A stretch of 64,000 bases of DNA from Acinetobacter lwoffii (GCF_015602705.1 NZ_CP059081.1:381702-445701), one strand, 5' to 3'; shown: positions 1-9,335, counted from the stretch's first letter. Program-made: numbers and translations. The notes: a model not told the origin generated them from the sequence alone.

Positions 1-723
1 TTGACCTATACCGGTAAATGAATAATGACGAATATCACCGTCTTTTTCCTTACCTTCACCGCAGGCGGTGGTTGGCATACCGAGCGGATATTTCTGGTTG
101 AATTGAGCGGATCCTGCCAGGGTCAGGCTGCTACCACCGGCCAGAGAATCATGCGGGAAACTGTTCGGATCCAACCCTTGTGCCCAGGTGATGGCCTTAG
201 ACACCAGGTTGATACCACCGACTAAAGGCCCTTGTATCGGTGTACCTTCTGCTTGCAGGATCAGGTCTCCAACCGGGGAGCCCTTATGCGGAGCACCGAC
301 AGAAGTCAGGGAAGCGACTATTCCATTCCCTGCACCTGCGACATAACGAATGGTCGGGCCGCCATGGGAATGACCGATCAGATTGACTTTCTTTGCACCG
401 GTAATGGCCAGAATTTCATTTACCTGCTCTAAAAGTTGCTCACCCCGAATTTCCGATGAGTTAAAAGGCGAGACACGTGTTGCCCAGACATTACCGCCAT
501 TACGCGCCAGATCCGGTAAAATCTGATACCAGTAATCCAGTCCAAACTGGTCAGTACCGATCCGGATGAAACCCGCCATACCATGTGCAAAGACAATCGG
601 ATATTGGGTCTTGGCATATTGTGAACTGGCTTTTGCTGTGACCTGACTGGCCTGGGTGGATGCCTGGGTGCTGAGACATGTACCTGCCAGCAGCAGGCCG
701 GTGATTAATATTCCGAATTTCAT
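1..723 (-). CDS. lip: Secreted triacylglycerol lipase, class I.1 (C-terminus beyond window)
   Basis: An alpha/beta-hydrolase of the Pseudomonas LipA type, expected to be exported and to hydrolyse triacylglycerols with help from the LifO foldase. The 241 visible codons run open to base 1. A signal peptide covers about residues 1-20. The strand carrying the oxyanion region reads YPIVFAHG (41-48) and the nucleophile elbow is GHSHGG with Ser119. One Cys of the expected disulfide lies in TTACGEG. The catalytic Asp and His lie outside the window. The ATG at 723 follows a GAGGAAAA-type ribosome site. It is the last of three tandem paralogs transcribed leftwards. Family assignment is firm; the exact substrate is not. 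Confidence 0.9.
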   Translation of the reverse strand, partial: MKFGILITGLLLAGTCLSTQASTQASQVTAKASSQYAKTQYPIVFAHGMAGFIRIGTDQFGLDYWYQILPDLARNGGNVWATRVSPFNSSEIRGEQLLEQVNEILAITGAKKVNLIGHSHGGPTIRYVAGAGNGIVASLTSVGAPHKGSPVGDLILQAEGTPIQGPLVGGINLVSKAITWAQGLDPNSFPHDSLAGGSSLTLAGSAQFNQKYPLGMPTTACGEGKEKDGDIRHYSFTGIGQ

Positions 724-856
724 TATATTTTCCTCACTTTTGTTGTTTTAACGGGATGATCCTCATCCAGTTGCCTAAAGTTCCCCTATGTAGCAGGGAC
801 TCAGTTTCCTAAGTTTTTTTAATTAATAAAGATGATCTATTCATAAAATAAGTGAT

Positions 857-1828
857 TTATAAGCCTTGCAGCTTGAGCCGGTTGGCATGTTGGCGATACA
901 GTGCGACCGGATCCTGCGCGAAAGGGCCCAAAATACCAAAAAACTGGTTTACTTCATCAAAGTGGTTATGGGCATAGTCCTGACGAATGATTTGGCCATA
1001 ACGTCCGCTATACAGCGGTAGAGCACCATCATTGGCTTCTCCTTTCAGGAAACTGCTACCTAAAGTCACGACTGTAGACTCTATCGCATCCAAGGAATTG
1101 GTTGCCTGCCGGTTGCCCATCCAGGAATAGTGGTAAATTCCATTGGATGTAAGTTTGCTGCCTTGGGTCTGACAGTTTTGGGGAATGGCAGAGGAGCCAT
1201 ATTTCACATTGAAGGCCTGAATCGCCTCTGGATTCATGGCTTGCAGTGCCTCGATAATACTGACCGGATACTGGTTAGCTGTAACCAGATTCATGCTATG
1301 GCCCAAAATTGTACCAATGGCATGGATAAAGGGTTCAAGCAGTGGCGTCTGGCTGGCATTGACAAAAACCGGGGTGCCTTGCATCGCCCCGGCAATGGCG
1401 GTTAAAGAGGCGGCTTTATGCGGTGCAACGCCCTCGATATATTGAATTGTTGGGCCACCTTGGCTATGCCCAATCAGATTGACTTTCTTCTGGCCCGTCA
1501 GTGCCAGTATTTCATCAATTTGCATCAAGAGCTGTTCACCGCGCAGTTCATTGGACGCAACAGCAGACAATTCGGCAGAAAACACCCGTGCACCATGCCG
1601 GCTCAGGTCTTGGGGAATCTGATACCAATAATCTAAACCGATGTGATCTGTTCCAATCCGGTTCAAACCTAGACCAAAACCATGAACAAAGACCAACGGG
1701 TATTTTGTCTTGGCATAACTCGAGAGGACAAAATTGCTTTTATATTCCTGTAATGCCGAGGCTTGCAAAGGGCCAGTTAATAGGGAAACCAGTAGCAAAA
1801 AGCTTAAGTAAGATATTATTTTTTTCAT
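857..1828 (-). CDS. Secreted triacylglycerol lipase, class I.1, single-cysteine paralog
   Basis: Second of three tandem lipases, 323 residues. Signal peptide at about 1-25 (hydrophobic core then LQASA). The nucleophile elbow is GHSQGG with Ser122. Downstream are NDGAL (acid region) and HNHFDEVN (catalytic His and calcium Asp), and the C-terminus DPVALYRQHANRLKLQGL matches the next paralog almost exactly. Unlike that paralog it has only one Cys in the mature protein (QNC). The partner normally found just after NDG is replaced by LYS, so the usual disulfide cannot form. No T-rich hairpin is seen after it. Activity is inferred from the intact motifs. Confidence 0.9.
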   Translation of the reverse strand: MKKIISYLSFLLLVSLLTGPLQASALQEYKSNFVLSSYAKTKYPLVFVHGFGLGLNRIGTDHIGLDYWYQIPQDLSRHGARVFSAELSAVASNELRGEQLLMQIDEILALTGQKKVNLIGHSQGGPTIQYIEGVAPHKAASLTAIAGAMQGTPVFVNASQTPLLEPFIHAIGTILGHSMNLVTANQYPVSIIEALQAMNPEAIQAFNVKYGSSAIPQNCQTQGSKLTSNGIYHYSWMGNRQATNSLDAIESTVVTLGSSFLKGEANDGALPLYSGRYGQIIRQDYAHNHFDEVNQFFGILGPFAQDPVALYRQHANRLKLQGL

Positions 1829-1870
1829 TGCAGCTTCCCGATCGCGGATAGGTCAAATAAAAAGAACCAG

Positions 1871-1904
1871 AAAAAAAGCCTATATTTCAGCTGAAAATAC
1901 AGGC
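1871..1904 (-). terminator. Factor-independent terminator of the third lipase gene
   Basis: About 12 base pairs (GCCTGTATTTTCA on the minus strand pairing with its complement across GC, one bulge), followed by seven T residues on the minus strand. It begins 9 bases after the stop codon of the lipase gene that ends at 1914. Confidence 0.75.
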
Positions 1905-1913
1905 ACTCTGGGG

Positions 1914-2924
1914 TTATAAACCTTCTAATTTGAGTCGGTTGGCATGCTGGCGGTAGAGGGCGACCGGATCTGGTGCAAACACGCCTTTCAGACCAAACAT
2001 CATATTGGCCAGGTCCGTATGATTGAGTTTGTACTGGTCATGAATCACCTTGCCCATGAACGCACTACAACGTGAAACCATGCCATCATTGTCTTTACTG
2101 CCATAAGATAAAGGGCCGAGCTGCATCAGGATCGTATCAATATCCAGGGCATTGGTGGCTTGGGCCACACCCGTCCATGAATAATAATGAATGCCTTTAC
2201 TATCTTTCTGTTTTAAATTTTTATTGCAGTTTTCTGTGGACGCCAATACGCCATCTTTGACTACCTGTTGTGCCACTGTGGCATTAAAAGTATTTGAGCC
2301 GGTCTGGGTCAGGGATTTCATGGAAGCATCAAAATCAATTTCCAGTTCAGGCTTAAACTGACCCAGTGCAATCAATGGACCAATAATATAATCACCTAAA
2401 ATGTTAAAGGCGGTACGCGTCAGGCTATTGTTCTGAATATCATCTGCCACTTTGGAGCCATGGTAGGTTCCTGCAACGCCAGTAATAGAGGCGATATACT
2501 GCGGCTGGGTCGCTGCAACATACAGCACTGTTGGTCCGCCATGAGAGTGACCAATCAAATTCAGTTTTTTCTTGCCGGTAATTGCCACAACCTCTTCAAC
2601 CTGATGAACTAGTTGTTCACCGCGATGCGCCGTTGTATTTGCTGGAGACAATTGTGCCGCAAAGACGGTTGAGCCATTACGTGCCATATCTGGCAGAATC
2701 TGATACCAGTAATCCAGCCCGATACTATCGGTGCCAATGCGTGACCAGCCTAGCCAGCCATGCACCATCAAGATCGGATATTTGGTCTTGGCATAGTCAG
2801 ACCGACTCTTTTCGATGACTTGTGTTGCACTCGCTGCAGCCTGAGTCTGTGCAGAAAAACTGAATCCCAGAGTAGTCGCTAAAGCCACAGTCAGTAACTG
2901 GGCTGTCTTGCTGAAAGTATGCAT
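1914..2924 (-). CDS. lip: Secreted triacylglycerol lipase, class I.1, canonical paralog
   Basis: Third tandem lipase, 336 residues from the chosen start and the most canonical copy. I chose the ATG at 2924 because AAGGGA lies just upstream and a signal peptide (about 1-30, ending near TQAAAS) begins there; an in-frame ATG at 2987 would add 21 charged residues before the signal. Motifs: YPILMVHG, GHSHGG (Ser127), Cys in ENC and SRC for the disulfide, NDGMV, and NHTDLAN with the catalytic His. A T-rich terminator hairpin follows directly, so it may form its own transcript. LifO, encoded next upstream on the same strand, is the likely foldase. Confidence 0.93.
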   Translation of the reverse strand: MHTFSKTAQLLTVALATTLGFSFSAQTQAAASATQVIEKSRSDYAKTKYPILMVHGWLGWSRIGTDSIGLDYWYQILPDMARNGSTVFAAQLSPANTTAHRGEQLVHQVEEVVAITGKKKLNLIGHSHGGPTVLYVAATQPQYIASITGVAGTYHGSKVADDIQNNSLTRTAFNILGDYIIGPLIALGQFKPELEIDFDASMKSLTQTGSNTFNATVAQQVVKDGVLASTENCNKNLKQKDSKGIHYYSWTGVAQATNALDIDTILMQLGPLSYGSKDNDGMVSRCSAFMGKVIHDQYKLNHTDLANMMFGLKGVFAPDPVALYRQHANRLKLEGL

Positions 2925-3281
2925 AGCTGTCCCTTTTTTAATTCTATCTTTATTCAAGCAATCATTGCTTTTTGTAGAGTGTCGCAAGCCACAAATCAGA
3001 CGATGAAAATACAGTTTCGGCCTTCAGTGGCTAAGCAAATTTTCTTTTAATGAAGCGGTATTTTTTCACTTCAGAGGTCTAAAACCATGTCATTTGGGGA
3101 CATGCAGGACAGGAGGAATTTACATTGTAAGTATGTGTTTTATTTGCAGATGTATTTAAATAAAAAGTCTTTGAAATAATTGAAATTTGTCTAAGTTATT
3201 TTGTGTAAATTCGAAATATTTAGAAACAACTATAAAAGATCATTTTGAGAAAAAATATAAAGTTATCAAAAGGGCATTTAT
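2925..3281. other. Intergenic region between lipase and lifO
   Basis: AT-rich DNA with no credible reading frame. It should hold the promoter of the leftward lipase gene, but I see no hexamer pair good enough to mark. Confidence 0.4.
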
Positions 3282-3310
3282 AAAAAAGCCATCAACAGGT
3301 GATGGCTTTT
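3282..3310 (-). terminator. Terminator of lifO
   Basis: Perfect 10-bp stem AAAAGCCATC/GATGGCTTTT with a 7-base loop, followed by T residues on the minus strand, beginning 4 bases after the lifO stop codon. Confidence 0.8.
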
Positions 3311-3314
3311 AGGC

Positions 3315-4343
3315 TTAGTCAGCAAAGGGCAGCTTGGCTCCCTGATCATGAACCTGTTCAAAGGTTTCTACCCGCAGCTGTTCTTGCGGTGTATTAAAAT
3401 GTTTGCTGCGAAGTTGGGCAATGGCTTGCTGTTTGGCAGTATCGGACATGCCGGACTGGGTAATCTGATCCCGTTCATCTAAATAGCCAGTCACCCGGTT
3501 TTTCCAGTCGCTGCGTTGCACATCCAGTTGTTCCAGACGTTGTGTTGCTTCAGCACCGACCAGATTTATCCGCATCTGCCGGATTTCATCACGGGAACCA
3601 CCACGGGCTTTAATATCAGCGGTGAGTTTGCGCAGATCTTCCAGTTTATTCAGTTGTTCCAAATTTTCCTGCCAGTCCTGCGGAAGCTGCTGAAACAGTG
3701 CTTTGAGCTTTTGCGCTTTTTCAGTCTCCGTTAAGCTTTTGTCTGCCAGTACACTCATCCGGTCCAGGGTATATTCATGATAGGCATCTTCTGTACCGAA
3801 CAAGCCTTCGATTTCATACTTGGAAAAGTATTGCTGGCGCAAATTCTGGGTACTGTTATAGATACTGCGATAATAGGCAGGATCTTCCTGATTTAGCCCG
3901 GCCGGTGCAGTGAGCTGGCCCAAGCCCTGACGGTACTGGAGATAACGATCCCATAAATCCAGAATTTGCGAGAGTGCAGGCTCTTTATGATTCTGGCGAA
4001 TATAGGCTTTAAAATCCTGTTGGATCTGCTGCAGATTTTTTTCACCGAACTGGGTAATAAAATATTCAAAACAGTTGCGGGTCTGTTCATTCACAATCAG
4101 ACGGTTGCTGGCGTCTAGCTGCATCTGACAATTAATTTCGGTATCTTGCTGGCTGGCACTGGGGAAGGCTGCATTGACAGGGCCATTGACCAAGAGTGCG
4201 GTTTGCTCTGCCTGAGTTTCGGTTACAGGCGTTTTTGTCCCGGTATCTGCCTGGGTATTTCCTTTTGGAGACAGCCATAAGATCAGTGTGAGGATGCATA
4301 GCACCAGCAACGCCAGAATGATCCATATTTTATATTTCTGCAT
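3315..4343 (-). CDS. lifO: Lipase-specific foldase (lipase chaperone)
   Basis: A steric chaperone anchored in the inner membrane that folds class I lipases in the periplasm before type II secretion. It has 342 residues, the normal family length. A single N-terminal membrane segment (about 7-24) is followed by a Pro/Thr-rich linker and a helical, charged domain. The family signature RxxFDYxLSxxGE is seen as RNCFEYFITQFGE (89-101). It lies directly upstream of the three lipase genes on the same strand, 390 bases from the nearest, and has its own terminator. One foldase probably serves several lipases. Confidence 0.93.
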   Translation of the reverse strand: MQKYKIWIILALLVLCILTLILWLSPKGNTQADTGTKTPVTETQAEQTALLVNGPVNAAFPSASQQDTEINCQMQLDASNRLIVNEQTRNCFEYFITQFGEKNLQQIQQDFKAYIRQNHKEPALSQILDLWDRYLQYRQGLGQLTAPAGLNQEDPAYYRSIYNSTQNLRQQYFSKYEIEGLFGTEDAYHEYTLDRMSVLADKSLTETEKAQKLKALFQQLPQDWQENLEQLNKLEDLRKLTADIKARGGSRDEIRQMRINLVGAEATQRLEQLDVQRSDWKNRVTGYLDERDQITQSGMSDTAKQQAIAQLRSKHFNTPQEQLRVETFEQVHDQGAKLPFAD

Positions 4344-4513
4344 ATCCTATGCACCTATTTTCTCGTTATTTCATTATTTTTAGATATTAAAGCTTTTAGA
4401 TGTTCAAGCCGGCTCAATATGCCATAAAAATCATTAGAGACTATAGAAAAGTTGTAAATCCTCTCGCAGGGTTTTACCATGGCGCCAATTTATAAAATGT
4501 CTGATTTTTTGCC

Positions 4514-5419
4514 ATGAAAGCATCATCTCCTAAAATTCAGCGTCGTCATCTTAGTGGTGTCTTCCTGCTTAATAAGCCTTTGGGCATCAGTTCCAATGCT
4601 GCATTGCAAAGAGTCCGCTGGTTGTACCGTGCACAAAAAGCCGGCCATACTGGTGCGCTGGATCCGTTGGCATCCGGTTTATTGCCCGTGTGTTTGGGGG
4701 AGGCGACCAAGTTTTCGCATTATTTATTAGATTCGGTCAAGCGTTATCAGACGACCGTGTTTTTGGGACATAGCACCACCACGGGTGATGTGGAAGGCGA
4801 GGTACTTCTGGAAAAAGCAGTTCCTGAACTCTCGGAAGCCTTGATTCAGGACACATTGGCACAGTTTATCGGGGATATCCAGCAAGTGCCGCCGATGTAT
4901 TCTGCCTTGAAAAAAGAAGGCCGTCCTTTATACGAACTGGCGCGCAAAGGTATCGAGATTGAGCGTGAAGCACGTCCGATTACAATTTTAGCGATTGAGC
5001 TTTTATCCTTTACCGAAAACAGTATTACGCTGGATATTACCTGTTCTAAAGGCACTTATATCCGGGTATTGGGTGAAGATATTGCCAAAGCACTGGGAAC
5101 TTATGGCCATCTGACTTATCTGCACCGCATCAAAACCGGTCATTTTGATTTGATCCCGAGTTATACCATTGAATATCTGGAAAGCCTGAGCGATGCAGAG
5201 CGTGATGCACTGTTGTTGCCGGCCTATGCACCGGTTGATCATTTTCCAAAAGTGCAGGTACCCGAAGGTCGCGCAGAATATTTTAGCCGCGGCATGGAAA
5301 GCGATATCGAACATGAAGCAGCTGAACAGGTGCTGGTTTTTGATGGCGAGAAATGTCTGGGGCTGGCAGAAATTACCGACAAAAAACGTCTGGTACCCAA
5401 ACGCGTCCTGAACCTCTAA
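4514..5419 (+). CDS. truB: tRNA pseudouridine(55) synthase
   Basis: Makes pseudouridine 55 in the T-loop of tRNAs. It has 301 residues, near family length. The catalytic motif is GALDPLASG with Asp50; the region before it ([15 protein letters not shown]) and the later SKGTYIRVL and GTYGHL blocks are typical. No strong ribosome site precedes the ATG and there is no later Met before conserved sequence, so the start stands. A TSUP permease gene begins 12 bases after its stop codon, suggesting cotranscription. It is divergent from lifO. Confidence 0.96.
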   Translation: MKASSPKIQRRHLSGVFLLNKPLGISSNAALQRVRWLYRAQKAGHTGALDPLASGLLPVCLGEATKFSHYLLDSVKRYQTTVFLGHSTTTGDVEGEVLLEKAVPELSEALIQDTLAQFIGDIQQVPPMYSALKKEGRPLYELARKGIEIEREARPITILAIELLSFTENSITLDITCSKGTYIRVLGEDIAKALGTYGHLTYLHRIKTGHFDLIPSYTIEYLESLSDAERDALLLPAYAPVDHFPKVQVPEGRAEYFSRGMESDIEHEAAEQVLVFDGEKCLGLAEITDKKRLVPKRVLNL

Positions 5420-5431
5420 TCGAGTCAAGAT

Positions 5432-6196
5432 ATGGAAATAGAGATCATCATCAGTCTGGTTGTCTTTGCATTTTTTGCAGGGGCGATTGATGCTGCCGTG
5501 GGTGGTGGTGGTCTGATCCAGATCCCGGCAATTATGGGGAGTTTACCGCATTTACAGCCTGCTACGGTCTTTGGCACCAATAAACTCGCGTCCATTTGTG
5601 GCACCGCTTCTGCGGCATTTTCCTATCTGCGTCAGGTAAAACTGCCGTGGCTGCTCTTGGGCGTGATTGCACTGTGCAGTTTTGTCAGTTCTTTTATGGG
5701 TGCAGCCAGCGTTACGCTAATTCCAGTCGAGATCCTTAAGCCTTTTGTGCTGGTCATGTTGATCGTGATCGCAATCTATACCTTAATGAAAAAACAGTTT
5801 GGCCAGGTGCATACCGAACAAAAACTGAATCGGAAAATGCTGATTCTGGCCGCTTTGGGCAGTCTGGCGATAGGCTTTTATGATGGTATCTTTGGTCCGG
5901 GCACCGGCAGTTTCTTTATTTTCTTTTTTATTCGCTATTTAAGCGTCGACTTCCTGCATGCATCGGCTTTATCGAAAATTGCCAATTTCACCACCAACCT
6001 GGCCGCCTTAAGCTTTTTTATTCCCAGTGGCAATGTGCTGTTTATGGTTGGGGCAATGATGGCGGTAGCCAATATTTGTGGTTCCTTGGTCGGGGTGCGC
6101 TTGGCATTTAAATATGGCAGTGGCTTTATCCGGATTTTATTCCTGATTCTGGTCAGTCTGCTGATTTGCCGGATGGCATACCAGATGTTTTTTTAG
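5432..6196 (+). CDS. TauE/SafE (TSUP) family permease
   Basis: Inner-membrane protein of 254 residues with about eight hydrophobic segments. The family features are visible in both halves: the glycine run GAIDAAVGGGG near residue 20 followed by PATVFGTNK, and FYDGIFGPGTGSF near 150 followed by SALSKIANFTTN. Family members move sulfur-containing organic anions such as sulfite or sulfoacetate, but the substrate here cannot be read from the sequence. It lies 12 bases after truB and is probably cotranscribed with it, without an evident functional link. Confidence 0.88.
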   Translation: MEIEIIISLVVFAFFAGAIDAAVGGGGLIQIPAIMGSLPHLQPATVFGTNKLASICGTASAAFSYLRQVKLPWLLLGVIALCSFVSSFMGAASVTLIPVEILKPFVLVMLIVIAIYTLMKKQFGQVHTEQKLNRKMLILAALGSLAIGFYDGIFGPGTGSFFIFFFIRYLSVDFLHASALSKIANFTTNLAALSFFIPSGNVLFMVGAMMAVANICGSLVGVRLAFKYGSGFIRILFLILVSLLICRMAYQMFF

Positions 6197-6330
6197 ATCT
6201 AAACCCGATGTAAATCATTCTCGATATTAAAATTTCTTAACAAATCACTGTATAAACTGCGTCTGAACCTGTTCTGAAAATCTTCTAGAATCAATGATAT
6301 GAAAAATAAAACAATCGGAGAAATATCGGA

Positions 6331-6798
6331 ATGACGACTATTTTTGAAGCATTAAGAGAGAGTCATGAGATTCAGCGTGATCTTGCAGAAAAATTATTAC
6401 AGACTTCCGGGGATACACCAGAACGCCGCGAGCTGTTCAAGCAACTCAAAAATGAATTATTTGCCCATGAAGCTGCGGAAGACCGTTATTTTTATATTCC
6501 CTTGATGATGACCGATTCGGGCCTGAATATTACCCGCCATGCCTTGGCGGAACATCATGAAATGGATGAAATGATCGAGGAATTAACTGCAACTGAATTG
6601 AGTAATCCAGGCTGGATTGCCATTGCTAAAAAACTTTCCGAAAAAGTGCATCATCACTTAAAAGAAGAGGAACATGGTTTCTTCCAGCAGGCCGGTAAAA
6701 TTCTGGGTGAAGAGCAGAAGACCGCTTTAGCAGTGCAGTACAAGAATGAATACCAGCGTTATAAAGACATGAAAAAAGATATGCTGGTACAAAACTAA
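6331..6798 (+). CDS. Hemerythrin HHE-domain protein
   Basis: A small cytoplasmic four-helix protein of 155 residues with His and Glu residues spaced for a di-iron site: SHEIQRD (about 10), FAHEAAEDRYFY (about 48), AEHHEMDEM (about 72) and VHHHLKEEEHGFF (about 110). Such proteins bind oxygen or nitric oxide, or take part in iron and oxidative-stress handling. ATCGGAGAAATATCGG precedes the ATG and supplies the ribosome site. It is transcribed alone, and the next 400 bases contain only hairpin repeats. Function beyond the fold is not predictable. Confidence 0.88.
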   Translation: MTTIFEALRESHEIQRDLAEKLLQTSGDTPERRELFKQLKNELFAHEAAEDRYFYIPLMMTDSGLNITRHALAEHHEMDEMIEELTATELSNPGWIAIAKKLSEKVHHHLKEEEHGFFQQAGKILGEEQKTALAVQYKNEYQRYKDMKKDMLVQN

Positions 6799-6842
6799 AC
6801 ATCGAAAAGATGACATTTGATTAGCTACTTTTCCATAACTTA

Positions 6843-6867
6843 TAACTCAAATTAGATGTTTGAGTTA
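6843..6867. repeat. Short inverted repeat after the hemerythrin gene
   Basis: Nine-base arms TAACTCAAA and TTTGAGTTA around a 7-base loop. No T-tract follows, so it is not a typical terminator. Confidence 0.5.
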
Positions 6868-6948
6868 ATCGTTATGCATGTTTAGCTTAAGAAGCTTGTA
6901 CAGCCTCATTTTCTTTAAAAATTTAAATGCTTTTGTATAGGCAATCTC

Positions 6949-7041
6949 CCTACTTTGGAAAGACCCAAAGTAGGCAAAAGTCTTTTGTTACCCATACACG
7001 ACGTCCTGTCGTGATGGGTAACATGTGGCATCCTTGCCACA
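6949..7041. repeat. Mosaic multi-hairpin intergenic element, copy 1
   Basis: Four adjacent inverted repeats: CCTACTTTGG/CCAAAGTAGG (6949-6974), CAAAAG/CTTTTG (6975-6987), a strong 15-bp stem from GTTACCCAT to ATGGGTAAC with one bulged A (6987-7022), and TGTGGCA/TGCCACA (7024-7041). Reading frames across it look random and I do not call a gene. A similarly built cluster is at 25618-25708. The two share the GTAGGCA motif and TTTTGT-type arms, which suggests one repeat family. Confidence 0.6.
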
Positions 7042-7209
7042 CTCGCGTATCAAAAATCTCTTCATTGCAACTAGGGCATCTGATCATCTTTTTATCTGGA
7101 GATATGGGATTTTTATTCATTCATCTCTTTTTTTGTATTTATCTCAAAAGGATAAAGTGAAGAGATTAATGATGAGATATATTTAGTTGTTCAAATTCCA
7201 ATAAGCCTT

Positions 7210-8088
7210 TTAGCCATTCTTTTCTGCCGATCCTTGACGGGCGGCACGTACAGTCACACCGACTGATGCCAGCATGATACAGATCAGTGCCACGGTCTGA
7301 AGAAGCGTAATTTTTTCGCCTAATAGTACAAAACCGGCCAGTGCAGCCAAAGCCGGAGACAGGCTGGACAGGGTACCATAGCTGGTTTTATTCAAATGCT
7401 GAAGTGCCTTTAAATCCAGAGCATAAGGAATGGCTGTTGCCAGTACAGCAATGCTAATTGCCTTGCCCCAATGTTGCGTATCAATCAATGCGGGCGTGTT
7501 GTTGTAGAGACCGATAGGTAGCAGACACAAAGCCGAGATACTGATGGCAATGGTCAGCGCATGCATGCCGATATTCTGCTGAACTACGCGTTGCCCGAAG
7601 AAAATATACAGTGCCCAACATAAACCCGCACCTAAAGCACAGGCGGCGCCCAGAAGGTCGAAATTACTACTATTGGCCTGTCCCCATGGCACCATTAACG
7701 CAATGCCTAAAATGGCCATCAATACCCAAATATAATCACTACGATGTTTGATCGAGAGCAGGGCCAGACCTAAAGGACCAATAAACTCCAGACCGACTGC
7801 AATTCCCTGCGGTAATCCTCCCAGAGACAGATAGAATAAAATATTCATGATCCCTAAAGCAGCGCTATAGCAAAGGAGATCCCGCCATTTCAAAAAAGGC
7901 AAACGGGAAATAATTTTCCAGGAACGGAACATCACGCCGACAATGATCGCTGCAAAACAGAGTCTTAAAATGGTCACTGTGATAGGGTCAAGGACCAGAA
8001 AAAGTTGCTTGGCGAAGGATGCGCTGATCTGGTACGACATCATGGATAAAACCATGTACAACACAGCAAGGAGTTGGGCGTTTGGCAT
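7210..8088 (-). CDS. EamA/DMT-family exporter (RhtA-like), copy A
   Basis: Inner-membrane transporter of 292 residues with about ten hydrophobic helices in two EamA repeats. The FIGPLGLALL, PWGQAN and GAGLCWALYIFFGQ blocks resemble RhtA-type exporters of threonine and homoserine, which I infer only loosely as substrate. The ATG at 8088 is used; an ATTACTC leader leaves the ribosome site weak. It is followed upstream on the same strand by a close paralog at 8329-9210, 240 bases away, so they arose by tandem duplication but need not be one operon. Confidence 0.87.
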   Translation of the reverse strand: MPNAQLLAVLYMVLSMMSYQISASFAKQLFLVLDPITVTILRLCFAAIIVGVMFRSWKIISRLPFLKWRDLLCYSAALGIMNILFYLSLGGLPQGIAVGLEFIGPLGLALLSIKHRSDYIWVLMAILGIALMVPWGQANSSNFDLLGAACALGAGLCWALYIFFGQRVVQQNIGMHALTIAISISALCLLPIGLYNNTPALIDTQHWGKAISIAVLATAIPYALDLKALQHLNKTSYGTLSSLSPALAALAGFVLLGEKITLLQTVALICIMLASVGVTVRAARQGSAEKNG

Positions 8089-8328
8089 GGGAGTTACTTA
8101 CACCAGAAAGGTGTAATCAGGACATGGAAGAAAGCGGGATTATAGCAAAACGGTTAATTTTTAATGAGTAGGGGTGGAAATAATTTTAAATTTAAAGTTA
8201 CTTTTAAAAAGAGAAAATTTTGATCTTAGAAGAGTATTAGACTGAATTTATCGACTTTGAGTAGGCTTTTCCAGCTAATATTTTTTTAAATTCAAAGTGA
8301 GTAGTATTTCTTATAACGAATTTTAAAT

Positions 8329-9210
8329 TTAAAAGTGCTCAACTGTATTTTTTCTTCTTTGGCTGGTCACCGTACAACCCACTGAAGCACTGATAATCGT
8401 GGCCAATGCCAGCCATTGTGTCCACAACAAGGTTTCACCTAGAAAGACCAGCCCCGAGAGTGCGGCAATGGCGGGTTCCAGACTCATCAAGGTACCAAAA
8501 CTCAGGGCACTTAAATTACGTAATGCGATCATTTCCAGACTAAAGGGTACTGCACTGGCCAGTACGGCCAAAGCTATAAAATACAGCAAGCTCACCGGCT
8601 CAAAGGTATGTGCCGGCATTCCTGCAAAGAGTGCGATTGGCATCAGCAGCAACATGCCGACAAACATGCCCAGACATACGGTATGATTGCCTGAAACTCC
8701 TGAAGGCTTTTGCCCCGCGACAATATAGAGTGCCCAGCAGCCACCGGCGCCCAAGGCAAATAGAATTCCGATCGGGTCAAGCGGCTGGGCAGCCTGATCA
8801 AAAGGGAATAGCAGAACCAGGCCCAGAATCGCCAGACCGACCCAGACAAAGTCGAATTTTTGCCGCGCATAAAACAGGGCAACACTTAAGGGGCCAATAA
8901 ATTCAAAAGAGACAGCAATTCCCAGCGGCAGGCGATCAATCGACAGGTAAAACAAGAGGTTCATGCCGGCCAGAGCAATGCCATAACTGATAATGGCCGG
9001 CCACTTGATCTGTCTGAAATGGATTCGCCAAATTTTAAAAATCAGTGCCAAAATCATAGCGCCTAACAGCAGACGCATGGCGGAAACGGTCAGGATGGGA
9101 AACTGACCGAACAGATATTTGGCAAAGGAGCCACTGCTTTGCATACTGATCATGGCGATCAACAGAATCAGCGGCGCTTGCACCATTGGTGCAATTTTAA
9201 AATTCAGCAT
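8329..9210 (-). CDS. EamA/DMT-family exporter (RhtA-like), copy B
   Basis: Paralog of the preceding gene, 293 residues, with the same helix layout. Shared blocks include SFAKxLF near the N-terminus, YLSxxxLPxGIAVxxEFIGPL, GAGxCWALYIxxGQ and LSxLSPALAAL/LMSLEPAIAALSG near the C-terminus. Inner-membrane metabolite or amino-acid efflux is the family role; the substrate is unknown. The 240 bases between the two copies are AT-rich and may hold a separate promoter for copy A. Confidence 0.87.
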   Translation of the reverse strand: MLNFKIAPMVQAPLILLIAMISMQSSGSFAKYLFGQFPILTVSAMRLLLGAMILALIFKIWRIHFRQIKWPAIISYGIALAGMNLLFYLSIDRLPLGIAVSFEFIGPLSVALFYARQKFDFVWVGLAILGLVLLFPFDQAAQPLDPIGILFALGAGGCWALYIVAGQKPSGVSGNHTVCLGMFVGMLLLMPIALFAGMPAHTFEPVSLLYFIALAVLASAVPFSLEMIALRNLSALSFGTLMSLEPAIAALSGLVFLGETLLWTQWLALATIISASVGCTVTSQRRKNTVEHF

Positions 9211-9291
9211 GACTAAATAGGTTTCGATTTCTCGAATAGCGGAAGAGCAGCATAAGCTGAAAAAGGTATTAAAAATACAAACCTTAAAAAC

Positions 9292-9322
9292 AAAAAACCA
9301 CAGCCCGAGAGCTGTGGTTTTT
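9292..9322 (-). terminator. Terminator of serA
   Basis: Stem AAAACCACAGC/GCTGTGGTTTT with a 6-base loop and T-runs on both strands, beginning 14 bases beyond the serA stop codon. Confidence 0.85.
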
Positions 9323-9335
9323 TTGAAATCTTGAA

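Noticed and set aside
6927..7160. 77-residue open frame over the hairpin element at 6949-7041
   Set aside because: It reads through inverted repeats, has no ribosome site and looks like random translation; the hairpins explain the sequence better.
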